Positions 1 to 7,521 of a stretch of DNA of 30,473 nt are shown piece by piece; positions within the stretch are counted from its first letter, which is position 1, and the number at the start of each line of letters is the position of its first letter. A model generated the notes under the pieces. That model worked only from the letters and a program-made list of their open reading frames with translations. It searched no databases and was not told the origin of the DNA. The stretch comes from CAYRFF01 sp964436125. Lineage in GTDB: Bacteria > Bacteroidota > Bacteroidia > Chitinophagales > Saprospiraceae. The translations under genes and the position numbers were made by a program. The stretch is taken from positions 1 through 30,473 of the forward strand of contig CAYTBT010000034.1 of assembly GCA_964436125.1 (NCBI GenBank), read 5' to 3'.

Positions 1-1696
1 TCAATGCAAGATTATTCCTCACCTGCATATGTGAGGTGTTGTCTAGTCGTAAATCGGTAAGTGGATTAATCCCTGCTTTCAATGTCATATCCGGTAGGTT
101 ACGTTGTGATGGTACGAGAACGATGCCGTCGCTAGGAGTAATAGTTTCAACAAAGTAATATTCCGACGTGCACAACCATCTTCCACCTTCATTCTCCCTT
201 GCAACTACCGCACATAATTCATCAGGCTCGACAGTGAATTGTATTGTGTTTTCAGGTGATTGTTCTTCAAGATGTGGAAAACAAGTACATCTTTTATACT
301 CTTTTAAATGATAAGCACCGATAAATCTCAACCACTCTTCATCTATCCCCTCAAACCAATCAATCCCCAGTTGAAATGCACGACTTATCTTGCGATATCT
401 AGGTATTTTACTATGCCATTCTTCACAATCTTTACACTCTGAATAATTATTACCATCAAACCAAAAAAATGGATTCATATTTGTCAAAATAAACATGAAG
501 CACCAACCATTATAAAAGGGTTCATAAATTTTACAATTGCTTTTCTCATACTTCCTTTCTAAGTCTTCTGCCCGTGTCTCGTATTCTTGTTGTTTAGCTA
601 TAAAGTCAAGTTTTAGTTTTTTCATTTGATCCCAAAGGTAAAAATCATAATTAGCTCCGAAATACCCGTAATCTCTGTTTTTCTCAATGTTCCCACCATT
701 GGGATCCTCCATTAAATAATGTAATGTTCTGAAGAAAATATGATCTTTATCCGGATCACTGGGTTCCACACCATAAAAAGCAATTTTGGGTAAATTTTTC
801 ACTGTAGGACATGTGGTCATTAACTCATCAGTGATATATGGGGCATCCACCCTATAATATTTTGTTATATAAGGTGTATATAATCTACTGATAATACCAG
901 TAATTGGATCCGTTAAATTTGGACATAAAATTCCACCAATTAGTTTGTCAACCATCTCATAAGTAACAAAATCACTCGGATTCACCGGCAAATTAAAAAT
1001 CCATACCGGTATTTTAAAATCCGACAATTCCGCAATGGCCTCTTCCGCATACCCCAAGGATAATTTAAAACACATATTTTCTATCATCTTTTTGGCAATA
1101 TCTGTGTTGCTCAATAAAGCTGCTCCTTGATGTGGAGTATCAAACGTAACATATCCATATGCTCCTATATCCTCCAGACTCTGTCCATTTTCACATACTT
1201 GGGAATCATATAAAGATCTTATAACTAAACCACCCTGACTATGTCCGATAAAAAAGTTCCTTGAGTTATCGAAACCCGGATAAGTTGCCCCTAGAACTTC
1301 ATCTCTTACATCTTTTGCTGCTTCTTTTAATGATGCTCCTTCTGTATAATTAATATTAGTAATTGAAAGTAATTCTCTTGGAGGAAAGTTTGGTATACCT
1401 ACGTCGAATTCACTGGCATATGCAGCTCTTGCCCACGCTGTAATAGAGCCGTTTAATCCATGCACCCAAAATACTCTTTTTAGATATTCAAGGCGTTGAT
1501 AGTTTATTGTATCCGGAATTCTGTTTATTGATACTTGAAGGGGATCAATCGAATCAAAAGTAGTGGTTTTATTTCCTTGAATAATTAATTTACTCTCTTC
1601 ATTAAATGGCGGAGGAATTCCCTCTTCTTGACTGTAAATTGTCTGACTAAGTATAAGTAGTAAGAGAAAGCCAAATATAAAATTTATAGTTTTCAT
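1..1696 (-). CDS. Secreted alpha/beta hydrolase (PGAP1/lipase-like), 3' end cut by window edge
   Basis: I translated this directly. The frame opens at an ATG at 1696 and stays open to base 1, giving about 565 residues with no stop. The N-terminus is a signal peptide (MKTINFIFGF, a leucine-rich core, then YSQ). Residues 79-83 read HGLNG, the usual oxyanion-hole region of lipases. GHSQGG at 151-156 is the nucleophile elbow, with Ser153 as nucleophile. 'FDTPHQGA' further on is typical of PGAP1/DUF676-type esterases and lipases. Near the visible end, SDGIV (Asp523) and SHMQ (His556) are the likely acid and base. About 370 residues lie between Ser and Asp, more than a minimal lipase needs. The substrate is probably an ester or lipid outside the cytoplasm. 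The gene starts 14 bp after the stop of the T9SS gene upstream, so the two are probably co-transcribed. A C-terminal sorting domain could lie beyond the edge. The hydrolase fold is secure; the substrate is not. Confidence 0.85.
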   Translation of the reverse strand, partial: MKTINFIFGFLLLLILSQTIYSQEEGIPPPFNEESKLIIQGNKTTTFDSIDPLQVSINRIPDTINYQRLEYLKRVFWVHGLNGSITAWARAAYASEFDVGIPNFPPRELLSITNINYTEGASLKEAAKDVRDEVLGATYPGFDNSRNFFIGHSQGGLVIRSLYDSQVCENGQSLEDIGAYGYVTFDTPHQGAALLSNTDIAKKMIENMCFKLSLGYAEEAIAELSDFKIPVWIFNLPVNPSDFVTYEMVDKLIGGILCPNLTDPITGIISRLYTPYITKYYRVDAPYITDELMTTCPTVKNLPKIAFYGVEPSDPDKDHIFFRTLHYLMEDPNGGNIEKNRDYGYFGANYDFYLWDQMKKLKLDFIAKQQEYETRAEDLERKYEKSNCKIYEPFYNGWCFMFILTNMNPFFWFDGNNYSECKDCEEWHSKIPRYRKISRAFQLGIDWFEGIDEEWLRFIGAYHLKEYKRCTCFPHLEEQSPENTIQFTVEPDELCAVVARENEGGRWLCTSEYYFVETITPSDGIVLVPSQRNLPDMTLKAGINPLTDLRLDNTSHMQVRNNLAL

Positions 1697-1710
1697 AATA
1701 TGTATAATTT

Positions 1711-2766
1711 TTAATGAATGATTATTTGTTGCGTAAAGTTGACAGTATCTGATTGCAAGTGTAGGAAATAGACTCCGGGACTTATTGAACTCATGCCTAT
1801 ACTGAAGGACGGCCTATATCTAAATTCCTGATGTCTAACTATTGAGCCGCTTATATCTCTTATGACTAAGATATACTTTCCTTTAAGTTTTTCCGGAATG
1901 TGTATTGATAATTTGTCATGAACAGGATTTGGATATATTTGTATGGAATTGTTTTTTCTTTTCACCTGTTGAACAATACTAATCGATTTTTTTTCTTCCG
2001 ATGTTGGTTTAGGCGTGTATTGTAAATATTGATTATTCTGAAGGTAAGATACGCCATTAATTATGTAATTAATATAAACCTTGTACATTGTCTCTTGTAG
2101 AGGAATTCCTTTATTTGTAAAAGTAACGTTCACTCTATAATCTGCCTTGGGAACGGCAATTGAATCATTTAATTTATGCACAGCTTTATATCGTGCACTG
2201 GTAAGTTGACCTTGAGTGTTAAAATGCTTCCATAATATATATTGATTACTTACATCGTATCTTATGGAAATGGTATCATTATTTATAATAAATACACTAT
2301 CACCACCGGTATAAAGTGCAGTCACACTATAACCATGATTAATGATACTATCTATGAGCTCTTGTGGAAACCATTTTATTGGGTGCTCATATCCTAACAT
2401 TGTAATTCGTTCACCCGAATAATGAAAAATAGAATTACCGCTTTCTCCCGTTTCTGCAAAATAAACGAATTCTCCATTTTTATATAAGGTTGTACCATTC
2501 TCATCCACCATAACTTTATCGTAGAGTTTTGTCGGGGTTCCACTTAAAAGCCAGGAATATTCTTTTGTAGTAGTAGAAGTGCTATCAAAACCTATGCAAA
2601 AGGTTTCATCAACTATATGGTGCTTTGGAATCATCCTGATAATTTCTAAATCAGTTAATGAATCTATGGAATAATTATCCGGAATCGAAAATTTGTTATA
2701 TACTTCATAAGTACTCTGTACTTCGTGCAAATATTGTGCCTCAATATTATTTTTTGAAAATAACAA
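1711..2766 (-). CDS. T9SS-sorted surface/secreted protein of unknown function, start region out of frame
   Basis: The protein is at least 351 residues. The last ~77 residues form a type IX secretion C-terminal sorting domain: IYPNPVHDKLSIH, then ISPGVYFLHL, ending QQIIIH. I do not recognise the central part, which is rich in Tyr, Ile and Asn and looks beta-stranded. The end coordinate given is a TTG codon that cannot be the biological start, because a signal-peptide core (RRFLFLLLTCFLLF, then IEAQ) is encoded in the same frame just upstream, to about 2820. That frame stays open to 2919 but contains no ATG. The only upstream ATG (2901-2903) is in another frame and is separated by five 10-bp repeats. 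Three or six repeats would join it to this frame. As it stands the gene is either switched off by the repeat number or begins at a rare codon such as ATT 2818-2820. The secreted hydrolase follows it at 14 bp. Confidence 0.8.
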   Translation of the reverse strand: MLFSKNNIEAQYLHEVQSTYEVYNKFSIPDNYSIDSLTDLEIIRMIPKHHIVDETFCIGFDSTSTTTKEYSWLLSGTPTKLYDKVMVDENGTTLYKNGEFVYFAETGESGNSIFHYSGERITMLGYEHPIKWFPQELIDSIINHGYSVTALYTGGDSVFIINNDTISIRYDVSNQYILWKHFNTQGQLTSARYKAVHKLNDSIAVPKADYRVNVTFTNKGIPLQETMYKVYINYIINGVSYLQNNQYLQYTPKPTSEEKKSISIVQQVKRKNNSIQIYPNPVHDKLSIHIPEKLKGKYILVIRDISGSIVRHQEFRYRPSFSIGMSSISPGVYFLHLQSDTVNFTQQIIIH

Positions 2767-2840
2767 AAAACATGTAAGCAGTAGAAATAAAAACCGCCTA
2801 AGCCTTCGGTTAAACTCAATATTTCTATTTTTCTTTAGTG

Positions 2841-2900
2841 AATGGTCTTGAATGGTCTTGAATGGTCTTGAATGGTCTTGAATGGTCTTGAATCGTCTTT
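2841..2900 (-). repeat. Decamer tandem repeat, five exact copies plus one degenerate, at the 5' end of the T9SS gene
   Basis: Five exact direct copies of AATGGTCTTG (minus strand CAAGACCATT) fill 2841-2890. A sixth copy with two mismatches fills 2891-2900. On the minus strand an ATG at 2903-2901 comes immediately before the tract and the signal-peptide coding sequence immediately after it. Ten is not a multiple of three, so each gain or loss of a unit changes the reading frame. Translation from that ATG in the present state stops at 2837-2835. Confidence 0.92.
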
Positions 2901-3266
2901 CATAATAAGTGTGTTTTAATTACCAATAATACAATGATACAGTTTTTTTCTTTTAAATGCAAGGAAATCGAGAATTAATTTGGAATATATCGTGTACTTA
3001 AGTCTTAGGATGTGGCTAGGGTTAAGGCTGAGGCTGGCTACAACGGAGTCATAGGATAGTTCTGAATTGAATTTTACTATTCCCCAGAACGTGCAATGAT
3101 CCAGAGGCGCACAGGGTAGAAAAAAAGATTGCATAAGCCACAGAAAACAAGGACTCTAGGAATGAGAGATCCGCCTCTTGTGCAACCTTTCGATAGCTTG
3201 ATATTTAGGCAAGTTGGTTCTGGTGATCCAGAACTACTTTCAGTAATGGTGTGAAGCAAATTCGGA

Positions 3267-3374
3267 CAAGCCCCATGGAATGCCGTGAATCGGCACGACC
3301 GGAGGTCGTATTCCACCGGGCAAGCCCCATGGAATGCCGATGCTCGGCACGACCAAAGGTCGTATTCCACCGGG
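3267..3374 (+). repeat. Two tandem copies of a 54-bp structured repeat element
   Basis: Copy 1 is 3267-3320 and copy 2 is 3321-3374. Each can fold as a three-way junction. The outer stem is TGGAAT/ATTCCA (3276-3281 with 3310-3315; 3330-3335 with 3364-3369). Inside it are a GCCG/CGGC hairpin and an ACGACC/GGTCGT hairpin. The copies differ only in the two loops: TGAAT versus ATGCT and GGA versus AAA. Between copies GGGC and GCCC can also pair. A third, inverted copy is cut by the right edge. This layout resembles REP-type or other non-autonomous dispersed elements, but no transposase is nearby. Confidence 0.85.
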
Positions 3375-3522
3375 CAAGCAGGCACTTCAATCGGTCATCT
3401 TCAATTTACAATGCAAGATTTGGGTATCAGAATTGCTTTGAGTAGTTGAATTATGCAGTAGCAGGGCTATCTTGTATTAAAATTACCGCCTAGTAAAATA
3501 AACAATTATGAATGATAAACAT

Positions 3523-3546
3523 TATATTTAGAGTAATCTAAATATA
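3523..3546. promoter_or_regulatory. Perfect 24-bp dyad upstream of mntH, candidate metal-responsive operator
   Basis: Two 10-base arms, TATATTTAGA and TCTAAATATA, are exact reverse complements around GTAA. The dyad ends 44 bp before the mntH start codon. The core, TTTAGA, four bases, TCTAAA, resembles binding sites of the DtxR/MntR family. TATATTTA inside the left arm is also one base from the Bacteroidota -7 box TAnnTTTG, so a bound repressor could cover the promoter. The dyad is certain; its role is inferred from position and shape. Confidence 0.6.
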
Positions 3547-3590
3547 GAATTGCAAGCACGCAATAAATATAAGAGAATCCATACGTCAGA

Positions 3591-5474
3591 ATGAAGAAAA
3601 AGCGCTACACGGAATCGCTGGAAGAAGTTCATGAAAGCATAAATACGACGGGAAAGAAATCAGGCTGGAAAAGGCTCCTTGCATTCCTTGGGCCGGCCTA
3701 TCTTGTAAGTGTAGGTTATATGGATCCGGGAAACTGGGCTACAGGAATCGCCGGTGGAAGTCAGTTTGGGTACAAGTTGATATGGGTACTGGTTATGTCC
3801 AATATTATGGCAATTCTCCTCCAGAGTTTATGTGCGCGGCTAGGCGTTGTGCGGGGGCGAGACCTTGCGCAAGCATCCAGAGAAACATATCCGGCTTTCC
3901 CCAACTTTATTCTGTATATTCTCGCCGAAATTGCAATTGTGGCTTGTGATCTTGCCGAGGTAATAGGTATGGCAGTGGGATTAAATCTTCTATTTGGCAT
4001 GCCTATGGTATGGGGAGTATGTTTAACGGCATTGGACAGTTTTATCCTGTTATTTCTACTGAATAAAGGCATGCGGAAGATGGAGGCATTCATCGTAGCT
4101 TTAATTGCAATCATAGCTTTATCCTTTCTTATTCAGATGTTTATTGCTGAGCCCGATGTCGGCAGTATAGTATCCGGATTAATTCCCACAATCCCCAATA
4201 CCAAGGCCTTGTATATAGCCATCGGTATTATCGGGGCTACAGTGATGCCCCATAATCTTTACCTCCATTCATCCCTCGTTCAATCACGGAAAATAGAACG
4301 GACTGAGAAAGGGATAAAACAAGCATTGAAATACAACTATCTCGACTCGACAATAGCACTTAATCTCGCATTATTTGTCAATGCTGCAATACTTATCCTG
4401 GCTGCAGCAGTATTTTATGAGCATGGACTGCACAATGTCGTCGAAATACAAGATGCACACAAGATGCTGGAACCGCTTCTTGGTTCTCGATGGGCACCGA
4501 TATTATTTGCTCTTGCTTTGATTGCAGCGGGACAGAGTTCTACTCTTACAGGCACACTCGCCGGGCAGATCGTCATGGAAGGATATCTCAATCTACGCAT
4601 CCATCCTGTAGCTCGTCGTCTGATAACGCGATTGCTTGCCATTATTCCTGCGATGATTGCAGTAATTTATTACGGACCTGATAGCACAGGAGAATTACTT
4701 GTTCTGAGCCAAGTAGTCTTGAGCCTGCAGCTTGGATTTGCAATGATTCCACTTATTCATTTTGTCAGTGATAAAAAGAAGATGAATGGCTTTCACATCA
4801 AGTGGCCACTGCAGATTATCGTATGGCTGATTACGGTCATTATCGTGGGCTTGTATACTCAGCTTGTAATAAATGAAATTCAGAATTGGTTACATACAGT
4901 AGAACATCCGATTTATATATGGCTAGGAGTAATTCCACTGGCAATAGGAGCAGTAATTTTGCTTTTATTCATAACAGTTTGGCCATGGATCCAGAAGCAA
5001 AATGGCCATACGGTTAAGCTTGTTCCGCATATAGAAGATATTAGCTTGCAAGAACTGACAGCAATGAAGGTTTATGAAAATATAGCAATAGCAATCGACT
5101 TCTCAGATGCCGATGAAAAAAGTATCGCACAAGCCATAAGTCTCGGCGGAAAAAGTGCGACTTATACCTTGATTCACATCGTTGAAACGCCGGGTGCTCG
5201 TATTTATGGAAAGGACATCAATGACTATGAAAGTGGTAGTGATAAGGCATTCCTGCAATCCTATGAGAAAATGCTTGCTGAAAAAGGTTATCAGGTGAAT
5301 ATTGAACTTGGTTTTGGCTCGCCCAAGAAAGGAATCTCATCGGTCATAAAGCAAGGAGAATTTGATATTCTTGTCATCGGCAGCCATGGTCACCGCGGCA
5401 TAAAAGACCTCTTATTCGGCACGACGATTGATGCTGTCCGCCACAGAGTTGATATTCCCGTGTTGATTGTGTGA
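3591..5474 (+). CDS. mntH: Nramp-family divalent metal (Mn/Fe) transporter with C-terminal UspA domain
   Basis: This 627-residue inner-membrane protein imports divalent metal ions, probably Mn2+ or Fe2+, with protons. After a basic cytoplasmic N-terminus, the first membrane helix carries DPGN (45-48) and the sixth carries MPHN (219-222). These motifs supply the metal-binding Asp, Asn and Met of Nramp proteins. About eleven hydrophobic segments extend to roughly residue 470. Residues ~495-627 form a universal stress protein domain (NIAIAIDFSD, then GSHGHRGIKDLLFG near 597-610), whose G-x2-G-x9-G type loop binds ATP in UspA relatives. The transporter alone is usually about 410-450 residues, so the Usp part is a fusion that would face the cytoplasm. 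The gene stands alone, convergent with the lysoplasmalogenase-like gene, with a strong dyad 44 bp upstream. The family call is secure; metal preference is inferred. Confidence 0.93.
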   Translation: MKKKRYTESLEEVHESINTTGKKSGWKRLLAFLGPAYLVSVGYMDPGNWATGIAGGSQFGYKLIWVLVMSNIMAILLQSLCARLGVVRGRDLAQASRETYPAFPNFILYILAEIAIVACDLAEVIGMAVGLNLLFGMPMVWGVCLTALDSFILLFLLNKGMRKMEAFIVALIAIIALSFLIQMFIAEPDVGSIVSGLIPTIPNTKALYIAIGIIGATVMPHNLYLHSSLVQSRKIERTEKGIKQALKYNYLDSTIALNLALFVNAAILILAAAVFYEHGLHNVVEIQDAHKMLEPLLGSRWAPILFALALIAAGQSSTLTGTLAGQIVMEGYLNLRIHPVARRLITRLLAIIPAMIAVIYYGPDSTGELLVLSQVVLSLQLGFAMIPLIHFVSDKKKMNGFHIKWPLQIIVWLITVIIVGLYTQLVINEIQNWLHTVEHPIYIWLGVIPLAIGAVILLLFITVWPWIQKQNGHTVKLVPHIEDISLQELTAMKVYENIAIAIDFSDADEKSIAQAISLGGKSATYTLIHIVETPGARIYGKDINDYESGSDKAFLQSYEKMLAEKGYQVNIELGFGSPKKGISSVIKQGEFDILVIGSHGHRGIKDLLFGTTIDAVRHRVDIPVLIV

Positions 5475-5531
5475 TGAGCTTGCACAAATGTCTGGCCGAG
5501 GCAGAGTCGAGCAGCAATACGCTTCTAGAAA

Positions 5532-6197
5532 TCATTGCTTTGTTCTCGACAACATCGCCCACACAATTGCTCCTTGTGCGAGGAGATAGGTGATCATGAT
5601 GAAGAAGCCGGAAAGCGGTATTGATGCGTAAAATTTATTGACGGCGAGTATGCTGTCTGATATGACGAAGGATAGTGCACCGATGAAAAGTAATGCGCCA
5701 TTGACTTTCGTCAAATGTGGGGCGAGTTCTACAGCAAAGTACAACATGGCACTGATGATTCCTGCATAAATAATCACGGGAATTGCCATCTCTCCTAGGT
5801 AATCAAATATCCAAGTGATAAAAACAAGCAGATAAATGAGTATTGCTATAAACGTCTTGAGCTTAAAGGAGATTTTCCCTTTGTTTCTGAGAAGTCGGAC
5901 AAAGAGGATAATGTAAAAAATATGGCCGATGAGAAATGCACTCAATCCCAGGATAAAATACAGACTTGCTTGTTCTTGAAAGAGAAGTAAGACATCTCCT
6001 GCCCAGCAGAATCCCAATGCCGTAAAGAGTAGATTCTTATGACTTGGCACTTCTGTGAAAACTGTTGATGCCATCAGTGGGATTAAGAGCAATGGCTTGA
6101 GTAATGTGGTGAGTTCGCCGGAACCGAAGAGCGTTGCGACAAGATACACCAGCGTAAAGAGAAAAAAGAGGAGGAAGAATCGGAGTTTGGACGTCAT
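5532..6197 (-). CDS. Lysoplasmalogenase-like membrane protein (YhhN/TMEM86 family)
   Basis: This 221-residue protein is almost entirely hydrophobic, with about eight membrane segments. It carries the YhhN/TMEM86 signature: LKPLLLIP near 33-40, FCWAGDVLLLF with Asp68, GLSAFLIGHIFY with His92, and a second conserved acidic site, FVISDSILAVNKF, with Asp181. Known members of this family hydrolyse the vinyl-ether bond of lysoplasmalogens to an aldehyde and a glycerophospholipid headgroup. The gene starts 22 bp after the alkylglycerol-monooxygenase-like gene, so they are very likely one operon, with related chemistry on ether lipids. The ATG is overlapped by GCTTACGCAAAT, a near match to a word repeated across the window. 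Its 3' end converges with mntH, 57 bp away. Family membership is good; activity on plasmalogens is inferred. Confidence 0.85.
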   Translation of the reverse strand: MTSKLRFFLLFFLFTLVYLVATLFGSGELTTLLKPLLLIPLMASTVFTEVPSHKNLLFTALGFCWAGDVLLLFQEQASLYFILGLSAFLIGHIFYIILFVRLLRNKGKISFKLKTFIAILIYLLVFITWIFDYLGEMAIPVIIYAGIISAMLYFAVELAPHLTKVNGALLFIGALSFVISDSILAVNKFYASIPLSGFFIMITYLLAQGAIVWAMLSRTKQ

Positions 6198-6219
6198 TTG
6201 CGTAAGCTAGTGGGTAAAA

Positions 6220-7521
6220 TTAAGAAATGTAGGTGGGCTCGGAAGCTTTCTGAGCTTTATGGGCATCTTCTCGACTATGGCGAATGACAAAATAAGCCGT
6301 AACCGCTAATGATAACAAGAGGTAAGTGCCGACAATCCATACCGAATAAGTCGAGTAGGCGGTCGCACCGAACCAATCCTGCTGCCATAACAAGAGAGTT
6401 ATACCCAAAGTAGCTTTCAACGATTCGGCAATAAGTGCTGAACGGTTGCGGTCCATGAGGTCCGTCAGGGCATAAACTGCGATGAAAATGAAGAGCCCAT
6501 AGAGATAGATATAACTGCTGTTCAGCGCATTGATAAAGGCAATATTGCTGAAAAAATAGACGATGAAGCCGAGAATTGCAGCGAGTTGAAGCCAGCACCA
6601 AGCCGTAAATGTCGGCGATGTTGCAGTGCGATATTTCTCAAAGTGATAAATATCCCTTATCTTTTTTATCGGATATTTTTCTACCACGTCAGGAGGTCGC
6701 CAGCCTGTGGGCATCAGCCATATCCGGCATTTGTCCCACCAATTTTTCGTATGCCATGCATCTTGTATCAGGTTCCAAAAGTGGAGAAAGTTAATCTTAA
6801 TCGGATTCCAGGTTCTCACCGGACGTGTTACCCCATAAACCGGCGGCTCTTCCGGCAATTCTTCTTGAAATGTTCCGAAAATTTTATCCCAGACAATGAA
6901 TACTTGGGAGAGATTTTTGTCGATATAAATCGGATTTATCGCATGATGTACTCTGTGATGAGAAGGCGTAACGATAATATGCTCGAGAACACCAAGCTTC
7001 CCAATGTGTTCTGTGTGATACCAGAACTGTATGAATAGATGTAATGGCGCTGTGATCGCAATGACTTCTACCGAGACACCGAGCAGTGCCGCCGGAAGGA
7101 GGAAAAAGGTAAATAGTTTCACAAATCCCGCTATCGTCTGCCGCAGTGCACAAGCGAGATTAAATTCCTCACTACTATGATGGATCATGTGATTATTCCA
7201 GAAGAAATTGTAAGTATGTTGTATCCTGTGTATCCAGTAACCGGAGAAATCAAGTGCGATAAATGCAATGAGATATGTTAAAACCGTACTCTTTACATGG
7301 ATTATGGCAAGATGTTCTACCAGCCAACTGTAGGAGATAATAGCCACGGACAGACCGAGGACACTTTTCGTGACATTGGCAGTACCGCTCATCAGACTAC
7401 TGATGGTGTCCATACTCCGGATGGGATTATCGCTGTATCTGTAGCCATACCACTCCTCGCATAGTACTAATATCAGAAAAATGGGCATCGCAATAAGTAA
7501 TATATGACCAAATGTCGCCAT
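6220..7521 (-). CDS. Alkylglycerol monooxygenase-like (AGMO/TMEM195) fatty acid hydroxylase superfamily protein
   Basis: This 433-residue integral membrane di-iron enzyme has the histidine clusters of the fatty acid hydroxylase/sterol desaturase superfamily: HRIQH (98-102), HMIHHSSEEFN (111-121) and SHHRVHHAIN (188-196). Several stretches, HHSSEEFNL, TPSHHRVHH, IDKN and WDKIFGTF (211-218), match my recollection of animal alkylglycerol monooxygenase far better than generic sterol desaturases. The length is also close to AGMO (about 445), including a C-terminal membrane part. AGMO hydroxylates the alkyl-ether carbon of alkylglycerols so that they fall apart into an aldehyde and glycerol. The neighbouring gene downstream is lysoplasmalogenase-like. 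The ATG at 7521 follows an A-rich leader. A small dyad (GCTTCA A TGAAGC, 7538-7550) and the octamer array lie upstream. The substrate is inferred. Confidence 0.85.
   Translation of the reverse strand: MATFGHILLIAMPIFLILVLCEEWYGYRYSDNPIRSMDTISSLMSGTANVTKSVLGLSVAIISYSWLVEHLAIIHVKSTVLTYLIAFIALDFSGYWIHRIQHTYNFFWNNHMIHHSSEEFNLACALRQTIAGFVKLFTFFLLPAALLGVSVEVIAITAPLHLFIQFWYHTEHIGKLGVLEHIIVTPSHHRVHHAINPIYIDKNLSQVFIVWDKIFGTFQEELPEEPPVYGVTRPVRTWNPIKINFLHFWNLIQDAWHTKNWWDKCRIWLMPTGWRPPDVVEKYPIKKIRDIYHFEKYRTATSPTFTAWCWLQLAAILGFIVYFFSNIAFINALNSSYIYLYGLFIFIAVYALTDLMDRNRSALIAESLKATLGITLLLWQQDWFGATAYSTYSVWIVGTYLLLSLAVTAYFVIRHSREDAHKAQKASEPTYIS

Larger units (their letters stand above)
2904..3590. other. Intergenic region between divergent genes; repeats and stem-loops, no credible gene
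   Basis: These 687 bp hold no reading frame I would defend; the short open frames here run through the 54-bp repeats. From 3001 to about 3046 the sequence is a loose purine-rich hexamer series around AGGCTN, too degenerate to call. A short perfect stem-loop occurs at 3217-3234 (GTTCTGG, loop TGAT, CCAGAAC). The tandem structured element is at 3267-3374 and a dyad in front of mntH is at 3523-3546. Promoters for both flanking genes should lie here, but I see no clear TAnnTTTG box for the minus-strand gene. Confidence 0.6.

Noticed and set aside
2901..2903. Treating the T9SS gene simply as a frameshifted pseudogene
   Set aside because: The rest of the frame is intact to the sorting domain and the only disruption is a repeat tract whose unit gain or loss would repair it, so a reversible switch fits better.
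3001..3046. Loose hexamer series around AGGCTN
   Set aside because: Only two neighbouring units agree; too degenerate to call a repeat without a computed score.
2916..3134. 72-codon minus-strand open frame
   Set aside because: No domain, no signal and no ribosome site. It begins in the repeat-rich intergenic region and is not supported by context.
3267..3374. CRISPR array
   Set aside because: The two 54-bp units abut with no spacer, there are only two, and no cas genes are near. The octamer array likewise has no spacers.
3077..3445. Several short open frames over the 54-bp repeats
   Set aside because: They read through structured repeat DNA on both strands, have no recognisable domain and no leader. 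The pairing pattern explains the sequence better.
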